From the NCBI GenBank assembly GCA_029204225.1, contig CM055102.1, positions 32,534,085 to 32,598,084 on the forward strand: a stretch of DNA of 64,000 nucleotides, written 5' to 3'. The number at the start of each line of letters is the position of its first letter. The first letter of the stretch is position 1. Source of the stretch: Diphasiastrum complanatum. Taxonomy: Eukaryota; Streptophyta; Lycopodiopsida; Lycopodiales; Lycopodiaceae. Made by a program: the position numbers and the translations under genes. A model generated the notes under the pieces. It saw only the letters and a list, made by a program, of their open reading frames with translations, did not search any database and was not told where the DNA came from. This document shows, in pieces, positions 31,574 through 43,779 of this stretch.

Positions 31574-32575
31574 TAAGTGAATGCTTTACATATTATTCTA
31601 AACATTCAAATAAGAGCAACATCAAGAAAATGTCGGGCCATCCTTGTGGTTCAAAAAGGGGTAGCATCCAAACAATGTCGACAAGATTAGTAGGTGTCGA
31701 AAACAGATCCGCTGACTACAATACAAGAAGATCGAGTAACTATAACTCAGATATCTTGACAAGAATTGAAGATATTTCTCATGATCGTTATATATCAAGA
31801 TCAAGTAATTATAACTTGGATATCTTGACAAGAATCGAAGATATTTCTCATGATCGCAACATGTCAAGAACAAGTACTATAACTCGGATATCTTGACAAG
31901 AATCGAAGATATTTCTCATGATCGTAATATGTCAAGATCAAGTAACTATAATTTGGATATCTTGACAAGAATCAAAGATATTTCTCATGATCGTAATATT
32001 TCAAGATCACTATATAACTCATATATCTTAACAGATGTCGAGGATGTGGTTACTCATAATATATTTGCATCAACATACAACTCGGATATTCTTACAGGTG
32101 TGGAAAATGTTGGAGAGGCTATTGATAACAACAAAAATAAAAGACGTCATTTTGAAATCAGCATTCAAATAAAGTGTACACCAAAATTGTCAATTTGGCA
32201 AGTGCAAATGCATTTTTCGAAATTCGATTTTGATGAACATGATTACGCAAGCAACATATTACATGATGCTAATATGAAAAAGGATCCTACAAGATCAAGA
32301 TGGTCACAAGCAGATAAACTTTTTGAAGATCTACAAAGAGAGCCTCAAGTATGTCCAACATCCTATGGAACTCCTCAAAGTTTCAAAAGAAACTTGCTTA
32401 TGTTGTACCAAAAAAGAGTAAATATGTTTTATCGTCCGAAAATATAAGGGAAACGTTGATGCAACCATGTTGTAAATAAGTTGTGCATTCGATAAATCAC
32501 CTACAAAGAATGTAAAGACTTGCGACTAGGTGTGTGGAGAAAACGAGGAGCTGACAAACATAATCAGTTATTGCA
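31574..32575 (+). pseudogene. Segmental duplication, copy 2, continuing into the gene
   Basis: It repeats copy 1 almost exactly. The 19-bp difference at about 32212 gives a single open frame from 31893 to 32447 (184 codons), whereas in copy 1 the same region is split between two frames. After GTTATTG, copy 2 goes on into ATGTTCAAATG and the downstream gene. Copy 2 is therefore the one joined to the rest of the gene and copy 1 is the extra. Confidence 0.7.
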
Positions 32576-32577
32576 GA

Positions 32578-34344
32578 TGTTCAAATGTTTTTTTCATAGA
32601 CGAGAAATGTCAAACACAATTATTGATATTTTGGAGGAACCTAAATTGTGTTTCAAACCTACGTTGGATGGTAAAGTTGTATGCATAAAAACATACCAAA
32701 ATCTATTGGGAATCTCCCATGGAATGTTTTGGCAAGTAATTGCTAAGGCACATTATTCCATTGTGTACAAGTTTCATGGAAACACCGACACATTCAAGCA
32801 ACGTGGACATTGATGTTTCAAGATCCATGCTCTACAAGATGTGGAAACAAAAGTTTGGACATGTCAAGACTCCAACAAGACAAATAATGTCCAAATGCAA
32901 AACATGTGACGACCTTAAAAATGCAATAGAGACAAATCTTGACATTACGATGCATGATCACTATATTGCATTGAGAGGTCGTCATCTACATCATGTTTTT
33001 TATTCCTAAACATTGTATGCATATTGGAAAGAAGAGTCAAGATCCCATCCTGAGCAGTCCTTGTGTCTTATCATTGATAGAATGGATCAAAATACAAGAA
33101 CATTATCTTGTTTCAATAAGACTCCTCCCAGATTAGAGAGCAATCGATTTTTGAAAACACATGTTTGTGGGGTATTGGTTCATGGATTCAAATTGCTCTG
33201 TGATGTTTGGATTGATACCTTGCATGCTCATGATAGCAATCAAGTTGCCACATCAATAATGCGAGCAATAAGAAAGGTACAAGCATCACGTAGTAACTTA
33301 CCTCCGATCTTACGTATTCAAGCTAACAATTGTTGGAGGGTAAATAAGAACAAATTTATTTTTGGTCTTTGTTGTATGTTAGTGGAACATAACATCTTCC
33401 AAAAGGTAGAAATGAGATTTCTTTCGGTTGACCACACACATGAAGACATAGATTAGGTTTTTAATGTCATATCTCGGGCTTTGAAGTCCAAATCAATTCA
33501 TATAATGCCAGATATGCTAGCACTAACTGGTGAAAAGATAGGTGGCGGTCGTATCGAAAGCATTGAAGTAGAAATATTGGAACAAATGGTAGGCTGGAAA
33601 CAATTTATAAATCCTTGTATTGCTCAAGGAAATGACGGCTTAGAAGGACACACCAATCCTCACTATTTTTGTTTTCAAATGATGAATGCCAAGCCAACCA
33701 TGCAATGGAAATACTATTCTAATGATGGAGACAATGCATGGAGTGAACCTTTCAAACTGTTGCAGTGTGTAGTCATCTTTCTAGCATCCACGAAGGATTT
33801 GGATCCAGATGAAATGAAAGGAATAATGTCCTATATTGATTATTTGTGGTTCACGAGCCAGAAGTTTCTAGAATACAAGGATCGCAATGAGGCATGTGTA
33901 ATTGAAACCACAATACTTGTTGAATATCTTTCCAAACAAAAGATGTTGTCAGGATCAATGTATAGCCAAGAGGCTCTTTGGCCACAATCCTTGCCAACTA
34001 GTTTTGATTCGTCTGTATCAACTTCAATCAATGAGGTCGAAATGGATGTAGAGTTATTACCCTGGAGGTTTTGTGGGCAAAAAGCTGATGCACCTCTGGT
34101 TGAATTCATCCCACATAGAGAAGTTGTGTTGGACAAGTTCGTTGCAATGCGGCCTCCAAATGAAGATGTTGTGGAGGGTTCCATAACTATTTGGATGGCA
34201 AAAGTTGTCAAAGTGAAGAAAAACTCAGAAGGCTTGGCCACAAAGTTTAAAGCATTATGGTACAAACCAAATTCTAATCAATGGCATAGAAACCAGAGAC
34301 AAGTTGACAACTCGAAGCTGTTCAAAAATTGCTTAGAGAAATAA
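32578..34344 (+). pseudogene. DUF7869-like, putative RNase H-fold transposase gene, broken
   Basis: Segments in three frames: 32578-32813, 32740-33009, then 33013-34344 with one TAG at about 33454. The core carries SLCLIIDRMDQNT (Asp in the DGMDQ-type motif), HGFKLLCDVW, QANNCWRVNKNKF (normally D-N-C-x-x-ENKN) and FLSVDHTHEDID before the stop, then ISRALKSK. This set of motifs is what I know from DUF7869 proteins, common in non-seed plants and in animals and thought to be transposon-derived. The second acidic residue is Asn and the ENKN Glu is Val, so the copy looks inactive even without its stop. TAG replaces an expected CAG. Confidence 0.65.
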
Positions 34345-34544
34345 TGGATTCCGAACAACGACAGACCACAATATATGGATATAGATACTGTTGTTCATGC
34401 ATGGAAATCAAAGGTAAAAAAAACAAACAAAGCACACGGCTATACTGTGAAAAAATCAATATCCATTCTGGAAATATCAATGGCACACATCAAAGAATAC
34501 TTGTTCAAATTATCCGATGAATGTGCAGCTGATATTGATGAGTA

Positions 34545-36861
34545 GAGTTCATGATTGGAGTTGTAGAGTCCTGGTTACAATCTTTGTGGCCATAAGTATA
34601 GGACTTGTAATGTATTAGTGAGTGTTGGCAGATTCCGAATCTGCAACAAGTCCAAATTTGGCTTCAAAAGACGTGTTTAAAATATAATTCCTTTCGTAGA
34701 TTCAGTTGTAAATCTAGCTTGGCAATTTTGTAGAAAGCCGACTTTTTGTATGCTAGGGTGTGGCCATGTCACCCTATTATAAGTAAATCCTATTCCATGG
34801 CATGTGTATTGTAAGACCATAAGGAATCATGATGTAGAAAGTTCAACGACTTTTAGAATTTCAAAAGGTTGGAAATAGTTTCTAATTCTCAACCTTTAGA
34901 ATATTGGAATAGTTTACTAGTCTAAAAGGTTAAACTTCTACATTGTCTAGAATTGCACCAAAGTTGTGCATCAGACACTGTCTCAGTTAATTTTGGACTT
35001 TTTAATTTATTTAGGACTATTTTCTACATATGGTACAAGAGCCAAATAAGAAAAACAATAAAAAAATTACTAATTGTTGAAGTGGGATTTTCTCGAGTTC
35101 GAATCTCATTTCAATACAACTATAAGCCAAACAAGACAAATTTGATCAATGAGTCACACTTTAGTTTCAAAAATTTATTGATGCTTTTCTCCAATAGCTA
35201 TGAGCACCTAATATAATTGTAAATCCAAAATAAATTTGGTTCTTGAGTATCATATACATTGAACTTATAATTGAAATAAATTTAGCATTTCAATTGTTAG
35301 ATCAAGGGGGTTATGTTGGATGTTTTTGGGAAATCAGATATGATCATGTCTAAAATTAGTGTCGATCCGAATAACATAGACAACTTTTAAACATAAACAT
35401 TGATGTTTAAAAGAAACATAAACATAATTTGATATTGAAAAGAAACATAAACATCACTGAATCATGTTCTACTTTCAAGCTGTATTATAAGAACTCTCAT
35501 GAATAGAAATTTAATCACAATGTGTCATTTGCCACATTCATATTTATAATTAATCACGGTCTTGGGCCAAGCCCTAGATTAGTCAAGAGACTATTGCAAA
35601 AGAAATTTGGTTCTTGCATAACTAAACTAAAAACAATAATTTATAGTAGGAGTTTAGTTATCCTAAAGCCTTAGCTTTATGGATTTTAGGTTATTATGCC
35701 ATGCAAATGGAGCCTTGTTATCTAGCATAAACAACTTCCAAATGATGATGATGTAGGCATATGCATGAGGAGATTATGTAACCTCCTTGCACTCACATCA
35801 TCCCTAGAATGTTTTGTTTTAACCTTCCTATAGCCAAGAATAATAAAAATAACATCAATTGGTTGGTTTTGCTAGTATCCTTGGGGGCTTGGTAGAGTCA
35901 TGGGTAGATAGATGGGAGCTTAGTCTTACAATGAGCTCTCATAGGTTCCACATTAATTCATGTGTGCTAGTCAATATGCTACATGACTTCATATTCTAGT
36001 TTGAGTTTAGAGACCATCATCATCCACTACGACACAATGATGTCATCATTGTGAGCTTTTCATGCAAATTAATTTGATTGGTTGTAGTTTTTGAACTAAG
36101 AGCCATCATGGATGAAAACTTGAAAATATGGATCCCTCGTGGCAAATTCTATCCTCTAACAACATTTTTTGACCCCCCACAATTTTTGAGTAAGATTTTT
36201 GAGACACACATTATGCTTGATAATGTATGTTTTTTTTATCACATTGTAGCAAATGATGGCTCATTTTTTGGTCTTGCCTTAATTGTAGCTTGACAAGAGG
36301 CCTTGTTTTTATATGCCCCAAAATTGCCTCAAAACACACATTATCTAGTCCACACTCTCCAGTTTTAATCTAAATAACTCACACCTCCATTCCTCTGAGT
36401 CATTCATTAAGGTGGAGAATTCTACTCCAATGCACCACACAAATGACCACACTCAATAGAAACAAAAGAACAATTTGCCTTATATACAGTATGTAGTCAA
36501 TAATATCCACTTTCAATCTAAACATCCATTCATGCAACTACTCACATTATGATATACTTTTAAATAGCATTATCTAGTCCACAATCTCCGATGCAAATTT
36601 TAATAACTCGCATATCCATTTGGACAACTACTTACATTATGGTAGACGTGCAATAAGTGGTTATATTGTCCTCCAATACGTAGTATTATGTTGTTAATAG
36701 CTGCCAGTTTCGGTTAATGATTTTGTTCAAGCCAAATGTAGACATCCTTTTCAAGCATATGAAAATTTTCTGTGTTGATATATTTTTTGCGGGTTATGAA
36801 TATCAACAAAATATATAATACCTCGTATGGTTGTTGGCAGTTATCTATGAACTAGGGAGAG
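34545..36861. other. AT-rich intergenic sequence
   Basis: No supported gene. Short direct repeats such as CATTATCTAGTCCACA (36340, 36566) and AACATAAACATTGATGTTTA near 35390. Nothing else stands out. Confidence 0.45.
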
Positions 36862-36906
36862 GGCGTGAGCAGGCCCGCTACCGTGTGTAGCAGGACTGCT
36901 CACGCC
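36862..36906. repeat. GC-rich 20-bp stem hairpin
   Basis: GGCGTGAGCAGGCCCGCTAC and GTAGCAGGACTGCTCACGCC form a 20-bp stem with two mismatches and a 5-nt loop CGTGT, standing in AT-rich DNA. It could be a remnant of a foldback element or a small structured RNA. No flanking TSD is evident. Confidence 0.6.
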
Positions 36907-37320
36907 AACTAACGGGCGTAATTTGCGTTTTGGCCCTTCAATTGACAGGCAGTTACACTATGGCTCTAACCATTTGTGCTCAGAGCCAATGAAAATGTGC
37001 CACCATACAAAATGCGCCACCAAACGCAAATTAAGTGTTGTAAGGCCCCAATTGTGAATTAAGTATCTTTGTGTTCTAAGGCCCAAGTTGTAAGTATCAA
37101 CTCAGGTATTAACCACCCCGATATCTGAAGTTATCAATAATGACCACCCCTTTAAAAAAATATATACTAGGCAGATCCATATCCAGGTATTGATACCCAC
37201 AGGTCACGAAAGGACTCATGACACAGACACCCCAACACTAGTGTAAACCTATGTAGATTATATCAATCTCGAAATTTATTTATCAAAATCGGGATCCGAA
37301 AACAAGCGAAGCAGCTAATT

Positions 37321-37554
37321 ATGAAGCTATACGGAAGATCTACAAGTTGGGCGCAGGGTTGGATTACAGCTCATGTAATTCCCTTTCAGAAAGGTTCCAC
37401 GGAACATTGGACTTCTGCCCAGCTGCAAAACTATACTGTTAAAGAGCTTGGCAGTACTTATCTCAATTTAAAAGTCATTACCGAAGGTATTTACTCATTA
37501 ACTGTTGCTGTAGCTCTATATGCAGATACTGATAAACTATCTTTCACTGTGTAG
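37321..37554 (+). CDS. Unrecognised small protein or terminal exon
   Basis: A 77-codon frame with a regular alternating hydrophobic pattern in its second half (YLNLKVITEGIYSLTVAVAL) that suggests beta strands. Upstream stops are close, so it could be a terminal exon. It is convergent with the ARF gene 430 bp downstream. No family recognised. Confidence 0.3.
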   Translation: MKLYGRSTSWAQGWITAHVIPFQKGSTEHWTSAQLQNYTVKELGSTYLNLKVITEGIYSLTVAVALYADTDKLSFTV

Positions 37555-37986
37555 TGTTACAGAAGGAATTCGAATAGTTTCAGCAATGGAGGAAATTCAA
37601 AGATCTGCTATCTAAAGCTAATAGAGTGAATCAGCTGCAATGAAAGTACATCTGCAATGAGATATTCTAATTTCTCACCTTCTGCGATGTTTAGTATAAC
37701 TTCGAAGATGCAATTCATATGCATATCACCGTAGCTGTAGTTGGAGCATCTAGTTTCATATGCATATCGGACTAGTTGTGGATGTGGCAATCTGACATCT
37801 TTCATGGAGACGTAAGAAAGCCTCGGAACTGGATTTGAGTTACTTCAGCGATGAGATAGCATAGTAAAGAGTCTGAATCGGTTTGCAAGCATACAGCGTG
37901 AATTCCATCAAATTGATCAAGGAACATGTGAAGACTCAGGTATTTCGGCTCTGATCTCAAGGTCTGAAATACTTCTGTATCACAGC

Positions 37987-38809
<823 letters not shown>

Positions 38810-39057
38810 TTGGAATTTTGACTGGGAGGATCCCAAGTGCGATCTCTTCTTTGGAAAGAAAGCTCATATGAAAAACAGACGATCACTTTGTAATATGCTG
38901 AACATCAATCAACCACAGAGCAGATGCACGTGAGGACAGTCTACAGATAGGCAGAATGCTACTTTTAACAGCTCGATCACATGTTTCTCAAAAGGAAAAG
39001 GAAGAGTAAAGCTGCAAATAACTCAACTGGGCTTTTGTGACTCTGGACAATATAGCA

Positions 39058-39101
39058 GAGAGAGAGAGAGAGAATATGATACATGCATGGGACGAGAGAG
39101 C

Positions 39102-39133
<32 letters not shown>

Positions 39134-39148
39134 TACATGCATGGGACG
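39058..39148. repeat. (GA)n tracts with a duplicated 27-bp flank upstream of the ARF gene
   Basis: Two GA runs, each followed by ATATGATACATGCATGGGACG, make a tandem duplication about 250 bp upstream of the ARF start codon, in its 5' UTR or promoter. GA-rich elements are common in plant core promoters. A regulatory role is not shown. Confidence 0.8.
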
Positions 39149-41573
39149 GTTGGAGCGTGGTTAGATAATAATGATCTGAATGTTTCATGGTGGGTCCTAA
39201 GCGGTTCAAATATTGTCTCAAACTTACTTCCTTGGAATGGCCTCCAATTTCCAGCATTTTCGTGTATATTGGACCCTCTTCAGTTTCAATGGCATAATGA
39301 TGTACAATATTTTTATATATATCCACGTTTTGGCACACTATGTTCCCCAAGTGTCCATTTCCTCCAACAATCATCATTGTAGCCAAGTGTTTTATATGGG
39401 TAGCAACCTGCATTCTAGCTTGGGTGGTGGAGACAATAAGTTATAATCATTCTTGCTCAACTCAATGTTCTAAGTCCTCCCATGGAGGCCGTCATCTTGA
39501 GGGTGGGAGCCCAAGGGTGCTACCTGGACTAAGGTGGAAATTAAGGCATGGCTTGCATGAGCTTGACAAAGTTCTCAATGATGAACCAAAAGCTAAAACT
39601 TGCCAAAATTATGATAACTCCTATACCAAAGCACATAAATTCTAAGCAGTGTGACATTTTAAAAACCAATTTAAACTTCTACTATGGATATGATGAGCTC
39701 AATGAACTATGCAAGATGACAAAACAACAAGGAATAGGAGTATTGAAACTTGATACAACCTTTCTCCTAGAAATAATCCAAAGAGAATGGGCCTAATCAA
39801 GCAATAACAAAAGCATTGATGAAATGCACCCTACATCACAAGAACGAAATCTTATGAGCCTTCCTCTATACTTGAAAATTTTAGTATCTTTTTTTATTAG
39901 TACAAAAAGGACATAAAGAAAAGCCTTATGCATTTGAAAGCAGTCTATACATAACATTTATTCGAAGAAAAGATGAAAGATTAGACTATGTGCAAGAAAA
40001 TTCTTGAAACCTACACATACAACAATTACTCACTACTGAAAAACTAATAAAATTACCTTCAATCATAGTAGTAACAACACACTAATCTCAAACATGAAAA
40101 ATTCAAGAACTCTCAAGAGGAGGAGAGCAATCAAGCTTGTTGTCATAGCAAGACGTGAGGAGAATTCTCTCACAAACGCCAAGAAGGACAACACTCTAGT
40201 GGGCAATGGTGTGGCCCTTGATTTTTTCAAAGGCAATAAAATTGAAGGTACACTTCATCAAGATGAGTTAAAAAATGGTTGAGAAGGATGATACTCGTGT
40301 CTCTTTTGTGGCTAAAGCCTCTTTGATAGATGATGATTTAATGCAAGGAGACTGCTTGAATGAACTTCTTAAACCTAATGTGAACTTGTCCTTCGAACAC
40401 ATTTTACTTTCTTCCAATCCTCAAAAATCATCCAATACATTTTCATTGAGGCGAATTAGGATTAGACATGGTGAAAAAGAAAGAAAAAAAAAGAGAGACC
40501 TAGAGACCCATTTTTAAAAAGATTTGGGTTTTTTTTTAAAAAAAAATGCCAATGTTTAAAAGGGTCTGCTTAGATATGTTGCTGCATTAAATAAAATTCT
40601 TCCTTTATTACAAATTATGACAATGCTACTATGAAAATCTATTAAATTGTTTTTTCTATGCTCAAATATGTAAATACTATAAAAGTAAATAAAAGTAAAA
40701 AATTATAAATTTAAAAAAAATTGAAATATTTAATGTTAATTTATAACAAGTTGCTATGTTATTAATATTTTAACTTCTAAAACCTTTTCAAAAATTTAGT
40801 TGTCAATAACAAAAATAAAATTATCGATATTTGTAACATTAATTTTTTTTAAAAAATTATGAAACACTTGAAAAAGTGAATATATTTGAAATTGCTAAAA
40901 ACATATTCAATTTAATTTTTTTAAATGATTACTATTTTGAAAATTGAATATTAAAATGTTGAAAACTTAAATCTCTTAAAATCTTTTAACATAAAATATG
41001 TAAAATTTTGAAACTTGCGTTATTATTTTCAAAAATTGTGTGAATGAAAGTTAAATTTTGCAAAATCTATATCATTCAAATATTATGAGCACTTATCATT
41101 TGAAAAATTTGTATTCTAATTGCTATAAGTTATATTTGTAATTGTTTTACAAAAACTAATAAATGGTTACAAAAAAGTTGAAGGATACTATGAACAATTA
41201 TGTGGCTTGTCCATATTAAAAATCACGACAATTTATAAATTAGCTAATTGAAATTTTTTACACCTTGTAGACAAGGCTTTAGATTTATTTAGTGGTAGTG
41301 GTACAACAACCTCACGTACTGTTCAAAAGGACAAACATGTTGTTATTGTAAAACTACATAGTAGGTTAGTGAAATTTATCAAAATGAGAAAAAAAATCAT
41401 TTTGTTTAGTTAGTTAGGAGAAGTGAAAAAAATTGTAGATGACGAAAGCACCATCATTGCTTTGTCAATTGAACTAAATCCTCCTGTTAGTGGAAAAATT
41501 GATGACGTAGGAGATTCAACTAGTGTCGTTGTTCAAGAGTGCAATATGTAAGTAGAATAAATTGACGCGTAAT
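39149..41573. other. Intergenic, no firm gene
   Basis: A few lysine-rich short frames (40094-40282, 40275-40517) read like fragments of a charged protein but match nothing I know. 40500-41250 is strongly AT-rich. Confidence 0.4.
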
Positions 41574-41853
41574 GGCTAAAAACATGGTTTGGTGGTACAA
41601 AAAAAGAACTCATTTTTCATTGTACCTTTTGGTAGTACATTTCACTTTTGGGAGATTTGGGAGAACCCTTGATAGATCCTACCCACAACTTAATGGTGGG
41701 CCTAGTAATGATGGGCTTACCCTCTTGGAGTATTGGGGGATAAGTGGTGGGCCTACTCTCTCTCCTCCAATAAAAAACAGAAATGCATTTCTATACCCAG
41801 AAAGGTAGTGTCCTTGACAGTCCATGTTGTACCACCAAACCATGCTTTTAGCC
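41574..41853. mobile_element. 280-bp MITE with 27-bp terminal inverted repeats
   Basis: The left end GGCTAAAAACATGGTTTGG.. (41574-41600) is the reverse complement of the right end (41827-41853), with one mismatch in 27 bp. TAA occurs at 41570-41572 and again at 41854-41856. That fits a PIF/Harbinger (Tourist-like) target duplication if one extra T belongs to the element. The interior has no significant coding capacity. Confidence 0.85.
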
Positions 41854-42430
41854 TAAGAGATAGTAACACCAAATATGGTTCCTAGAATGGTAGATCCAAA
41901 TGACATTGTTGACTTGTAAAATAAAATAGAATCAAATAAATTGCCAAAAGTGTAGCATCGAGCATTTTCCATTAAGAAAATAATAATCAATTATTTTATT
42001 ACATCTCATAACATGACCACCTCACTCCACCAATATTTGGAACATATGATTTATATATGAGAATTTAAAAATGTAACAAATTGCTTTAGAAAAAATCATA
42101 AAACAATAAAATCTAAACCAAAGTCAATGCCAAGTATAGGACATTAAAAAAATTAAGATAAAACTACCAATTATTTAAAAATGTATCAACGGTGTTTTCA
42201 ATTCATATATTGTAGAACTCTATCAAAGCTGTCTGCATAGTTGCAAACAAGAATTTCAAATTCAAGTAATAATATAAATATCAAAATCTCATAGAAAAAG
42301 AAAATTCATAGTCAATATTAAGATATTGTGAGTTTTCTTATTTTTGGACAATGATTGATTAGTACAATCAATCTCCAAGAAGTGTTGATTGCCAAGTCAA
42401 GTGATCTAATAAAATCTATTGATTAGATCA
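41854..42430. other. AT-rich intergenic sequence
   Basis: No gene, repeat or motif that I can support. Confidence 0.4.
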
Positions 42431-43500
42431 AGATCTTATGTAAGCTTCAAGAAACATCAAGGGTGGCCTCACACGTGTGGAATACAGTCCTTGTACGGAC
42501 TGTGAGCAGAGAGCAAAGTACAATAGCTTGCAAGGCATAAAAAACCAATTCTATTGGTGAAATCACAAGAGATATGCATAAAATCACAATATCTCATTAA
42601 CTTCTCATTGAAATGGGTGATCTACTTATAGATCAAGTACAAGCACGACCTGTATGCTGATTTAGCAGGTCTCACATGTGTGGAGTGTGCCACATCATTT
42701 AGATTCACCAAGTTAGGACAGAGGAGGAAAATACGTCTCCAAATGCTTTGCAGAGTTTTGTACCAACAAAGGGATACTTCACTTGAAGACTACAGCCGCA
42801 ATGGTGTGGTAGAGAGGAGAAATCGGACTCTCATAGAAGCTATGAGATCCATGATGGCCTATTCAAAGGCATCAAATCTTTTATGGGCTGAAGCAATAGC
42901 TACAACCAACTACCTGAAGAAGAGGACAGGTAGATCCAGCATTGCACATATCACACCACACGAGGTCTGGTGGGGCACCAAACCAAGTCTGACACATGTG
43001 AGTATTTTGGGACGCGTCGCATACACCCACATTCTAGATCAGAAAAGAAAGAAGCTGGATGAAAAGGTAGAGCAAGGATTCCTCGTAGGATATAATGTTT
43101 ATTAATCATACTACAGGATCTACATGTCTCTGACAACAGATAGATCAAGATTGTCAGAGACATCAAATTTGATGAGTCAAAGACAATGGCTAAAGGAGAT
43201 CCAGTCGGCTACAAAATCCTGACCAAAGGCTACTATGACCTGCCAACATGAATAGAGGGAGCGGACCTTGAGCATCCAGAACAAGATGTTCAAATTTCAG
43301 GTGGACATAGTGACTGTTCAGATGATGAGCAGCAAGACATGCAACCTATACCATAGTTCAGTAGTCAGCAAAGGCAAGAAACTTGACAAAGGCAAGGCCA
43401 TCGATCTGATGATAGACTCTCCAAGAATATCCACGAGAGAAAGAAGAGCACCTATTATATTTGTGATTGACAGCTCAGCTTTTGTAACAAGACTTCTATA
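42431..43500 (+). pseudogene. Copia LTR-like leader and integrase fragment
   Basis: 42464-42560 has CACACGTGTGGAATACAGTC and a CAGTCC-TTGTAC-GGACTG palindrome, similar in layout to the Copia-1 LTR (CACACGTGTGAAATAC at 3356). The frame 42680-43105 then holds NGVVERRNRTLIEAMRSMMA (integrase Glu region), LLWAEAIATTNYL and KVEQGFLVGYN, the Copia integrase core end and C-terminal region. Later pieces (43110-43500) are the decayed hinge. RT is absent. Confidence 0.65.
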
Positions 43501-43779
43501 AATTTGGAAAAAAATCTCAAACGTATGAAAAACATATCAGTTGTTCAGATAAAGACAAGTGGATTAATAGACTTCTTGCTTGCTTGTGCTTCTTCTTTTG
43601 TGACTGAAGCAAGATCCAAATTCAAGATAGATAGATTTTTTGTATTGAAAATTTGTTCTCACATCTGTTGCTAGATTTCATAGGGTGGATCAACATCTAT
43701 GTTAGATCCTAGATTGAGATAGCAAGCAACATCCTTTCAACTCCATTTTTAATCATCACTAGAATTTCTCACCAAGAAG

